A stretch of 58,265 nt of DNA from an uncultured Eubacterium sp. (GTDB lineage: Bacteria; Bacillota; Clostridia; Lachnospirales; Lachnospiraceae). The stretch is from the NCBI GenBank assembly GCA_949959185.1, contig CATLIX010000017.1:1-58265 (forward strand), given 5' to 3'. The position numbers and the translations under genes were made by a program. Below, piece by piece: positions 17,975 to 24,660 of this stretch. The notes under the pieces were generated by a model. The model was not told where the DNA came from, ran no database searches, and saw only the letters and a list, made by a program, of their open reading frames with translations. The stretch's first letter is position 1. Every line of letters starts with the position of its first letter.

Positions 17975-17995
17975 AAAGCTGGTTAATTTCGGAAA

Positions 17996-18409
17996 ATGGA
18001 CGGTGCACCTATGTTAAATGAAGAAAGAATTCGCCTTATGACGAAAATGGCTGCCTATGAGGCAGGAGAAGGAAAAGAAAATCTGCCTGTGAAACAATAT
18101 TATCGGAGAGATTATGTGGGATACGAGATGCTCAAAACGTTTCTCACTTCCACCATATCTTTTGGGATTCTGCTGGTATGCTGGCTGGTATACAGGATGG
18201 AAGACCTGACAGAATTTCTCAAAGGCAGGGATTTGCCGGAACTGGGCATGTGGCTTATCATCCGGTATGTAGTATTTATCAGTATTTACCAGGTCATTGC
18301 CTGTATTGTATACACCAGACGTTATAAGAGAGCAACCGCCAGTGTAAAGGAGTATTATGCTACCCTGAAGAAGGTGGAAAAACTCCGGGAGAAGGAAGAA
18401 CGATTATAA
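17996..18409 (+). CDS. Small membrane protein of unknown function
   Basis: I do not recognise the family. The product (137 residues, or 132 if translation begins at the ATG at 18011) has two hydrophobic segments, about residues 48-66 and 86-107. They are flanked by a charged N-terminal region (LNEERIRLMTKMAAYEAGEG) and a basic C-terminal amphipathic helix (RRYKRATASVKEYYATLKKVEKLREKEERL). Neither start has a strong ribosome binding site. It is the first gene after the promoter at 17969 and is followed 18 bases later by another membrane protein and then cdaA, so a role in membrane or wall homeostasis is inferred only from position. Confidence 0.7.
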   Translation: MDGAPMLNEERIRLMTKMAAYEAGEGKENLPVKQYYRRDYVGYEMLKTFLTSTISFGILLVCWLVYRMEDLTEFLKGRDLPELGMWLIIRYVVFISIYQVIACIVYTRRYKRATASVKEYYATLKKVEKLREKEERL

Positions 18410-18427
18410 CTTTTGGAGGATTTGGAA

Positions 18428-19420
18428 ATGACAGGTTTGTTGGAAATAAGGGAAAAACTGCGTTTTTTTTACGGGAAATATGAGTTGTATGTGACAGCAG
18501 GCATAAAATTTGTTCTGGGTCTGACGGTATTTTTCATGATTAACAGCCAGCTTGGCTATATGGAGCGGCTGGACCATCCGGCGGTGGTACTGATGCTGTC
18601 TCTTGGATGTGCGTTTCTGCCCATTAATGCAATGATTGTGCTGGCCTGCGGAATGATACTGCTCCATCTGTCTGCACTGTCGCTGGAAGCCTGTGCCATT
18701 GGCCTGTGCCTGTTTTTGCTGCTTTTTTTTCTGTATGGGAAGTTTGCGCCTCAGAATGGGTACAGTGCCGTGCTGACTTCTGTGCTCTGCTTTTTCCGGA
18801 TACCTCATGTTATGCCGGTGGCAACAGGAATGTTGAAAGGGCCTTCTGCATATTTATCAGTATTGTGTGGAGTTGTCACTTACTTTTATGTAAGAGGAGT
18901 ACAGGAGAACCTGGTGAACTTCACATCTACAGAAGAGACGGAAGGATTTGCCAAATTTACAGCTGCTCTGCGGATTCTAACCGGGAACAGGGAAATGTAT
19001 CTGGTGCTGGCTGCCTTTCTGATTACCTCGCTGGTGGTCTATGTGATTCGCCGACAGTCCATCAATTATGCATGGAGGATTGCTCTGGTTGCAGGCAGTA
19101 TGCTGGAACTGATTATTCTGCTGGTAGGGTATATCCTGCTGGATATGACGGACAGAATCCTGTGGGTTGTGACAGGGGTTCTGATATCTCTGGGAATTTC
19201 TCTGATTCTGGAATTCTTTTTCTATAATCTGGATTATTCCAGGATAGAACGGGTACAATTTGAAGATGACGAGTACTATTATTTTGTGAAGGCCGTTCCC
19301 AAAGTATTTGTGACAAAAAAGGAAAAGAGAGTGAAGCGGATTACGCCGAAAAAGCGTACCACCGTCAATCGCAGGGATTTGGCCAGAGAACTGGATATTG
19401 ACCAGGATTTGCTGGAATAG
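18428..19420 (+). CDS. Polytopic membrane protein upstream of cdaA
   Basis: I cannot assign a function. The 330-residue protein has about eight to ten hydrophobic segments. A Lys/Arg-rich C-terminal cytoplasmic tail includes FVTKKEKRVKRITPKKR and ends ARELDIDQDLLE. The frame extends 5 codons upstream to a TTG, but GGAGG at 18415-18419 gives the ATG at 18428 (MTGLLEIREKL). Its place between a small membrane protein and cdaA-cdaR suggests it belongs to the c-di-AMP/cell-wall operon. The acidic ending looks like a docking tail, but this is speculation. Confidence 0.78.
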   Translation: MTGLLEIREKLRFFYGKYELYVTAGIKFVLGLTVFFMINSQLGYMERLDHPAVVLMLSLGCAFLPINAMIVLACGMILLHLSALSLEACAIGLCLFLLLFFLYGKFAPQNGYSAVLTSVLCFFRIPHVMPVATGMLKGPSAYLSVLCGVVTYFYVRGVQENLVNFTSTEETEGFAKFTAALRILTGNREMYLVLAAFLITSLVVYVIRRQSINYAWRIALVAGSMLELIILLVGYILLDMTDRILWVVTGVLISLGISLILEFFFYNLDYSRIERVQFEDDEYYYFVKAVPKVFVTKKEKRVKRITPKKRTTVNRRDLARELDIDQDLLE

Positions 19421-19438
19421 AAAAATGAACGGAATTCG

Positions 19439-19464
19439 GCCGGCTGCAGGAAGAGCAGGCCGGC
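19439..19464 (+). other. GC-rich hairpin before cdaA
   Basis: GCCGGCTGC (19439-19447) pairs with GCA-GGCCGGC (19455-19464) with one bulged base. No T-run follows, so it is not a standard terminator; it could attenuate transcription or stabilise mRNA between the membrane protein gene and cdaA. Confidence 0.4.
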
Positions 19465-19508
19465 AGTTTACGGAAATCTGAAATGACAAAAAGAAAGGGG
19501 ATGAAAAA

Positions 19509-20414
19509 ATGATACGGGATTTATTCGCAATGATGAATTCTTTTGCATCGAAGTACCTGTTCTGGGTAGACCGGCACAGTATAACCAAAACAGATATTGC
19601 GGAAATTATTATTATTTCATTCCTGATTTATAATATTCTGGTCTGGGTGAAACAGACCAGAGCATGGAATCTGCTGAAAGGAATCATTGTGGTGCTGGTA
19701 TTTGTTATGCTTGCCGCAATGTTCCAGATGAATAATATTCTGTGGATTGCAGGGAAAACCATTAACGTGGCGGTAATCGCGATTATCATTGTATTCCAGC
19801 CGGAGCTGCGGCGGGCGCTGGAACAGCTTGGACAGAAGAACTTTATAACATCGGTATTCTCTTTTGATTCACAGAAGAACCAGGAGCGGTTCAGCGAACG
19901 TGTGGTCAATGAGATTGTAAAGGCAACTTATGAAATGGCCAAAGTGAAGACAGGTGCGCTGATTGTTATTGAGCAGGACGTGGTGCTTAAGGAATATGAG
20001 AGAACCGGAATTCCGCTGGATTCTCTGGTGTCCAGCCAGCTTCTGATTAACATTTTTGAACACAATACACCGCTGCATGACGGAGCTATTCTTGTGCGGG
20101 GCGAACGTGTAGTATCGGCCACCTGCTATCTGCCCCTTTCTGATAATATGGAGCTGAGCAAAGAGCTCGGAACCCGGCATCGTGCGGCGGTAGGAATCAG
20201 TGAGGTCTGCGATGCCCTGACTATTGTGGTGTCTGAGGAAACCGGAAATGTGTCCATTGCTGTGGGAGGAGAACTGTATCGGAATGTGGATGCGGAATAC
20301 TTAAAAGGAAAATTGAATTTTATCCGAAAAGGCTCCATGGATGTGGCAAGATTCCGGATATGGAAAAGGAGGATGAAGCATGTTCAGGAAAATGATGAAG
20401 CATCTGGTGAATAA
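19509..20414 (+). CDS. cdaA: Membrane-bound diadenylate cyclase CdaA
   Basis: CdaA condenses two ATP into cyclic di-AMP, which controls potassium/osmolyte uptake and wall integrity. The 301-residue product has three N-terminal membrane helices (about residues 31-48, 56-72, 82-97) and then the DAC domain. The catalytic DGA motif is at 191-193 (LHDGAIL) and RHR at 223-225 (GTRHRAA). Ribosome binding site AAAGGGG. The 3' end overlaps the next gene, the regulator cdaR, by 35 bases, and glmM follows: the conserved cdaA-cdaR-glmM module. No ydaO-type riboswitch was recognised in the window. Confidence 0.96.
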   Translation: MIRDLFAMMNSFASKYLFWVDRHSITKTDIAEIIIISFLIYNILVWVKQTRAWNLLKGIIVVLVFVMLAAMFQMNNILWIAGKTINVAVIAIIIVFQPELRRALEQLGQKNFITSVFSFDSQKNQERFSERVVNEIVKATYEMAKVKTGALIVIEQDVVLKEYERTGIPLDSLVSSQLLINIFEHNTPLHDGAILVRGERVVSATCYLPLSDNMELSKELGTRHRAAVGISEVCDALTIVVSEETGNVSIAVGGELYRNVDAEYLKGKLNFIRKGSMDVARFRIWKRRMKHVQENDEASGE

Positions 20415-21831
20415 TCCGGGGCTGAAAATTCTGTCCGTCCTCCTGTCTGTTGTATTGTGGATGGTGGTAGTAAAAATGGCAGATCCGGACTTTACCAAAA
20501 CATTTTCTGTTCCGGTGGAAATTCTGAATAAAGAAGTGATTCGTACCATGGGAAAAGTGCCGGATATTGTGGGAGATACGGATATTGCAGTGTTCTATAT
20601 TTCCGGCCCCCGGAGTTATGTGGAAGACATGGACAGTGATGATTTCAGTGTGACTGCGGATCTGAGTCAGGTAGATTTGAGCCAGGACGGAGAGACGAAA
20701 CTGGTGCCCATTGAAATCACTGCGAAAAAGAATGAAAAGCATATTGACATTATCCGAAAAACAGTAAACATGCAGATTACCCTGGAGGATTTGTCTGAAC
20801 AGAAATTTGTAATATCTCCGGAAACCACAGGAACTCCGGCAGAAGGCTGCGCTATCGGTGATGTGGAGGTGATTCCGAATCTTCTGCAGGTATCCGGACC
20901 GGAATCTGTGGTATCAAGGATTAATCGCGTATCTGCTTCCATCAATGTGGATGGAATATCCAGCGATGTAACGGACAGCGTGAAGCCCGTCCTGTATGAT
21001 GAGAACGGAGAAGTGATTTCTTCTGAACTGCTGGAAATGAATCAGAATGTAGTGACCATAAGAGCCAGCATTCTGGGCACCAAAAGTGTGCCTGTCCGCT
21101 GTCAGGTAAGCGGAGCCCCGGCAGAAGGTTACGAGTACCGGGGTGTGGAATTAACACCGGAGACGGTTCTGATTAAAGGGGAGGCCGCATTGCTGAACGG
21201 AATTAATTCCATTGATATTCCGGAAGATGTAATCAATATAGAAGGGGAAAAGGAAGATATTGAGACTACCGTTGATATTACTCCTTATCTGGGAGACGGA
21301 GGAATTTCTCTGGTGGATGACACTGCCAATCAGGTGGTTGTAAAAGTGCTGATTGAGCAGAAAGAATCCAAAGTATTCCATTTGCCGGTGGACAGCATTA
21401 AAATCAACGGGCTGAGTCAGGATTATAAGCTGTCCTTCAGCGGAAGCACAGTCGCAATAACCGTCAGGGCACTGAAAGAGTATATGGATACCCTGCAGAA
21501 CGGAAGCATTAAGGCGGAGCTGGATGTTGCGGAACTGGAGCCGGGTACCCATACCCTGCCTCTTGACGTGACTTTGCCGGATGATAAATTTGAGTTGCCG
21601 GATACCATCAATGTACAGATTACCATTGAGGATAAAAATGCCCCTCCGGAAGTAAATCAGGATGAAGCAGATCAGTCCGGAAATAATAACAGCAATAATA
21701 ATAGTAATAACAACAATAATAGTAATGACAGCAATAACAATAGTAATAACAGCAATAATAACAGCAATCAGAACGGAAATAACAGCGGAACGAGCCAGAA
21801 TAACAGAGACAGAGATGCAGAAGAAGACTGA
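20380..21831 (+). CDS. cdaR: CdaA regulatory protein CdaR (YbbR domains) with Asn/Ser-rich tail
   Basis: CdaR is anchored by one N-terminal helix (about residues 13-32, LKILSVLLSVVLWMVVVKMA) and exposes tandem YbbR beta-domains outside the cell, where it modulates CdaA. The 483 residues fit about four YbbR repeats (roughly 45-410), for example FSVPVEILNKEVIRTMGKVP and KSVPVRCQVSGAPAEGYEYRGV. The last 60 residues are unusual: a low-complexity run of Asn with Ser (from about 21680 to 21800), encoded by AAT/AAC/AGC codons and prone to slippage. The gene begins inside cdaA, implying coupled translation. Confidence 0.92.
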   Translation: MFRKMMKHLVNNPGLKILSVLLSVVLWMVVVKMADPDFTKTFSVPVEILNKEVIRTMGKVPDIVGDTDIAVFYISGPRSYVEDMDSDDFSVTADLSQVDLSQDGETKLVPIEITAKKNEKHIDIIRKTVNMQITLEDLSEQKFVISPETTGTPAEGCAIGDVEVIPNLLQVSGPESVVSRINRVSASINVDGISSDVTDSVKPVLYDENGEVISSELLEMNQNVVTIRASILGTKSVPVRCQVSGAPAEGYEYRGVELTPETVLIKGEAALLNGINSIDIPEDVINIEGEKEDIETTVDITPYLGDGGISLVDDTANQVVVKVLIEQKESKVFHLPVDSIKINGLSQDYKLSFSGSTVAITVRALKEYMDTLQNGSIKAELDVAELEPGTHTLPLDVTLPDDKFELPDTINVQITIEDKNAPPEVNQDEADQSGNNNSNNNSNNNNNSNDSNNNSNNSNNNSNQNGNNSGTSQNNRDRDAEED

Positions 21832-21881
21832 CAGGTTCGTTTACCATAGTATGCAAAATTGCATACGGAATGGAGGAAAAT

Positions 21882-23231
21882 ATGGCAAGAATGTTTGGAA
21901 CAGACGGCGTGAGAGGCGTGGCGGGCACGGAGCTTACCATAGAGCTGGCTATGAAGCTGGGGCAGGCAGGGGCCTATGTACTCACGAAAGAAAAATCATA
22001 TCAGCCCACGATTATTGTGGGATGTGACACAAGAATTTCAGGAGGAATGCTGGCCAATGCCCTGATGGCAGGAATATGTTCCGTAGGGGCAAATGCCGTA
22101 TACATGGGTGTGGTACCCACACCGGCTATTGCTTATCTGACCAGAAAACATAAGGTGGAAGCCGGAGTAGTTATTTCCGCTTCCCATAATCCCATGGAAT
22201 TTAACGGGATTAAGTTCTTTAACGGAGAAGGGTATAAGCTGTCCGATGAACTGGAAGACGAGATAGAAGCTCTGATTAAGAATGGTATGAAAGATGTTGC
22301 CATGCCTCTCGGTTCCGGTATCGGAAATATCAGTTATCGTTTTGATGCCAGGGAAGAATATGTATTCTTCATGAAAAAAACAGTTCCGGTGGATTTAAGC
22401 GGTCTGAAAATTGTGGTGGACTGTGCGGAAGGGGCTTCCCATTATACGGCGGTGGAGACGTTAAAGGGTCTTGGAGCTAATCTGGTGGCAATCCATACCA
22501 GTCCCGACGGAACCAATATCAATGCCAACTGCGGCTCCACTCATATGGATGAGCTGCGGGCAAGGGTGGTTTACGAAAAGGCCAATGTGGGAATTGCGTT
22601 TGACGGGGATGCAGACCGTATGCTGGCGGTGGATGAGAAGGGTGATGTGGTAGACGGTGACCAGGTGATGGCCATTATCGGAAACTACATGAAAGAACAT
22701 GGCAATCTGAAGAAAAATACCATCGTGGGAACCGTTATGAGCAATCTTGGATTTACGCTGATGGGGAAACAACGGGGAATCCACATTGAACAGACAAAAG
22801 TGGGGGACCGCTATGTTCTGGAAAATATGAGAGAAAATGGGTATAATATAGGAGGAGAACAGTCCGGGCATATTATTTTCCTGGATGAAAATACCACCGG
22901 AGACGGTCTGCTGAGCGCTCTGCACCTGCTGGAAGTTATGGTGGAGACAAAAGAGCCTCTTTCTCAGCTGGCTCAGATTATGGAAGTATTGCCGCAGGCC
23001 CTTGTGAATGCAAAAGTACCAAATCACAAGAAAGAACATTTTATGGAATATCCGGAAATTGCCCAGGCAATCCATGAACTGGAACAGAAATTTGCAGGAG
23101 AAGGCAGAGTTCTGATTCGTCCATCCGGTACGGAACCGCTGATTCGGGTTATGATTGAGGGGAAAGACCAGGCAGAGATTAATCAGGATGCAAAAAATCT
23201 GGCCGATCTGATTATGAAAAATATGTTGTAA
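21882..23231 (+). CDS. glmM: Phosphoglucosamine mutase
   Basis: GlmM converts glucosamine-6-phosphate to glucosamine-1-phosphate for UDP-GlcNAc and peptidoglycan synthesis. The 449-residue product has FGTDGVRG at the N terminus, the phosphoserine loop VISASHNPMEFNGIKFF, the metal loop DGDADR, the sugar-binding GGEQSGHIIF and the phosphate-binding RPSGTEPLIRVM. The ATG at 21870 forms part of the ribosome binding region; GGAGG at 21871-21875 supports the start at 21882 (MARMFGTDGVRG). GlmM is known in several Firmicutes to bind and restrain CdaA, consistent with this operon. An 8-bp inverted repeat (21849-21866) lies between cdaR and glmM. Confidence 0.97.
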   Translation: MARMFGTDGVRGVAGTELTIELAMKLGQAGAYVLTKEKSYQPTIIVGCDTRISGGMLANALMAGICSVGANAVYMGVVPTPAIAYLTRKHKVEAGVVISASHNPMEFNGIKFFNGEGYKLSDELEDEIEALIKNGMKDVAMPLGSGIGNISYRFDAREEYVFFMKKTVPVDLSGLKIVVDCAEGASHYTAVETLKGLGANLVAIHTSPDGTNINANCGSTHMDELRARVVYEKANVGIAFDGDADRMLAVDEKGDVVDGDQVMAIIGNYMKEHGNLKKNTIVGTVMSNLGFTLMGKQRGIHIEQTKVGDRYVLENMRENGYNIGGEQSGHIIFLDENTTGDGLLSALHLLEVMVETKEPLSQLAQIMEVLPQALVNAKVPNHKKEHFMEYPEIAQAIHELEQKFAGEGRVLIRPSGTEPLIRVMIEGKDQAEINQDAKNLADLIMKNML

Positions 23232-23248
23232 TTTACAATGAGGAGGGG

Positions 23249-23284
23249 CCCGGTTATCTTATTCGAAAGGATAAGATAACCGGG
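23249..23284 (+). other. 16-bp hairpin with GAAA tetraloop between glmM and HPr gene
   Basis: CCCGGTTATCTTATTC (23249-23264) pairs with 23269-23284 over 16 bp (one T-G pair), closed by GAAA. No T-run follows. It is immediately followed by three tandem repeats. It may be a transcript-processing or stability element. Confidence 0.7.
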
Positions 23285-23400
23285 AGGAGTCCTGATGGTT
23301 CTATCCGGAGAGAAGTATTTTGAAAAGAGGAGTCCTGATGGGTTCTATCCGGAGAGAAGCATTTTGAAAAGAGGAGTCCTGATGGTTTTATCCGGAAAAA
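23285..23400 (+). repeat. Three tandem 43-44 base repeats upstream of the HPr gene
   Basis: Units begin AGGAGTCCTGATGG at 23285, 23328 and 23372. Units 1 (43 bases) and 2 (44 bases) differ by one inserted G and one T/C change; unit 3 diverges after 29 bases. Each unit contains an AGGAG spaced five bases from an ATG, so each copy duplicates a start-like signal. There are no spacers, so it is not a CRISPR array. Confidence 0.85.
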
Positions 23401-23450
23401 GACCGGGAGAAACCTGGCAGAAAATGTATTGGAGGAACGAAGATGGTTAG
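23295..23450 (+). CDS. Possible 51-codon small ORF running through the tandem repeats
   Basis: The frame starts at the ATG of repeat unit 1 (AGGAG five bases upstream), runs through units 2 and 3 and stops at 23448-23450. It overlaps the HPr start codon by eight bases. The product (MVLSGEKYFEKRSPDGFYPE and onwards) is rich in charged residues and matches no family I know. The overlap could couple its translation to HPr. It may equally be chance: units of 43 and 44 bases do not preserve the frame from unit to unit, although unit 3 returns to the frame of unit 1. Confidence 0.25.
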   Translation: MVLSGEKYFEKRSPDGFYPERSILKRGVLMVLSGKRPGETWQKMYWRNEDG

Positions 23451-23706
23451 TCAGAAAGTAACGATTAAAAATCCTACGGGCCTGCATTTAAGACCGGCAG
23501 GAATTTTGTGTAAAGAAGCGGTGAAATACCAGGCGTTGATTACCTTTAATTTTAAAGGAGGCACTGCAAATGCCAAAAGTGTGCTGAGCGTATTGGGAGC
23601 ATGTATTAAATCCGGTGATTCCATAGAATTTGTCTGTGAAGGGGAGGACGAAGAGGAAGCGCTGCAGGCGGTAGTAACAGCAGTGGAAAATGGACTTGGA
23701 GAATAA
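23443..23706 (+). CDS. ptsH: HPr family phosphocarrier protein
   Basis: HPr relays phosphate from enzyme I to PTS sugar permeases; in Firmicutes its Ser46 phosphorylation signals carbon catabolite repression. The 87-residue product has the active-site segment PTGLHLRPAG with His15 and NAKSVLSV with Ser46 in place, so both the PTS relay and HPr kinase regulation look intact. Ribosome binding site GGAGG precedes the ATG. No enzyme I (ptsI) gene is adjacent, and the gene lies alone between glmM and rfbD, so a paralogue elsewhere (Crh-like or the main HPr) is possible, though His15 argues against Crh. Confidence 0.93.
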   Translation: MVSQKVTIKNPTGLHLRPAGILCKEAVKYQALITFNFKGGTANAKSVLSVLGACIKSGDSIEFVCEGEDEEEALQAVVTAVENGLGE

Positions 23707-23710
23707 AACA

Positions 23711-23748
23711 GAGACCGGTTTCAGATTGTAAAATATGAAACTGGTCTC
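23711..23748 (+). terminator. Hairpin after the HPr gene
   Basis: GAGACCGGTTTCA (23711-23723) pairs with TGAAACTGGTCTC (23736-23748), 13 bp with one G-T pair. The following T content is poor, so termination may be partial. Confidence 0.65.
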
Positions 23749-23784
23749 CGATTTCTGTAAATCAGATTTAACATGGAGGCGATT

Positions 23785-24639
23785 ATGAAGAAAATTCTTA
23801 TTACAGGCTGCAATGGACAGCTTGGACGAGCACTGAATCAGATTTATGATGGAGCATATCTGATTAACACGGATGTGGCGGAGGGAGAAGGACGGAAGGC
23901 GCTGGATATTACAGATGTGGATGCAGTTTTAAAGATGGTGCGGGACGAAAAACCGGATGTTATCATTAACTGTGCGGCTCACACTGCAGTGGAACTCTGC
24001 GAGAGCCAGGAAGATCTGGCTTACCGCATTAATGCCATCGGAGCGCGGAATCTGAGCATTGCCGCTGCCCAGGTGGATGCAAAGCTCATTCAGATTTCCA
24101 CAGATTATGTGTTTGACGGAAATGGGACAAGGCCCTACAGGGAGTTTGATACTCCAGGGTCTGACAGTGTTTACGGCAAGACAAAGCTGGAAGGAGAACG
24201 GTTTGTAAAAGAATTTGCACCGAAGCACTTTATTTTGCGGACTGCCTGGCTCTATGGAGACGGGAAGAATTTCCTGAAAACCATGCTTCGGCTGTCCGAG
24301 ACAAACCAGGAAGTGAAGGTGGTCAATGACCAGTTCGGCAACCCCACCAGCGCGAAAGAGCTGGCAAGGCTGATTCATTTTCTGGAACCGGGGGAAAATT
24401 ACGGAACCTTTCATGCCACCTGTGAGGGACAGTGCAGCTGGGCGGATTTTGCAGCGAAGATATTTGAACTGGCAGGGAAATCCACAAAGGTCATCCCCAT
24501 TTCCACAGAAGAATATAACGCAAAAGTAAAAAGGCCTGCATATTCTGTTCTGGACAATTATATGCTGCGTCTGACCACGGATTACCGGATGGCAGACTGG
24601 GAAACAGCATTGCAGGAATATATGGACGAGTTACAGTAG
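23785..24639 (+). CDS. rfbD: dTDP-4-dehydrorhamnose reductase
   Basis: RfbD (RmlD) performs the last step of dTDP-L-rhamnose synthesis, NADPH-dependent reduction of dTDP-4-keto-L-rhamnose. The 284-residue product has the Rossmann motif ITGCNGQLGRAL at the N terminus, the segment INCAAHTAVELCE, STDYVFDG, and the catalytic YGKTKLEGE (Tyr-x3-Lys). The ATG at 23773 is part of the ribosome binding region; GGAGG at 23775-23779 supports the start at 23785. It lies 17 kb from the other three rhamnose genes (41239-44006) but completes the pathway with them. Confidence 0.95.
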   Translation: MKKILITGCNGQLGRALNQIYDGAYLINTDVAEGEGRKALDITDVDAVLKMVRDEKPDVIINCAAHTAVELCESQEDLAYRINAIGARNLSIAAAQVDAKLIQISTDYVFDGNGTRPYREFDTPGSDSVYGKTKLEGERFVKEFAPKHFILRTAWLYGDGKNFLKTMLRLSETNQEVKVVNDQFGNPTSAKELARLIHFLEPGENYGTFHATCEGQCSWADFAAKIFELAGKSTKVIPISTEEYNAKVKRPAYSVLDNYMLRLTTDYRMADWETALQEYMDELQ

Positions 24640-24660
24640 ACAAAGTAAGGAGATTCCGGA

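Noticed and set aside
19421-19508. c-di-AMP (ydaO-type) riboswitch before cdaA
   Set aside because: Only a GC-rich hairpin is present; the conserved riboswitch core could not be recognised.
21832-21881. glmS-type ribozyme or attenuator before glmM
   Set aside because: Only an 8-bp inverted repeat is present, and the ribozyme belongs to glmS, not glmM.
21662-22027. + strand ORF overlapping the CdaR tail and glmM start
   Set aside because: It arises from the low-complexity Asn/Ser codons in another frame; the cdaR and glmM frames are clear.
23254-23487. 77-codon - strand ORF and a CRISPR-like look of the repeats
   Set aside because: The ORF is a reflection of the hairpin and tandem repeats. 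The repeats are adjacent with no spacers, and no cas genes are near.
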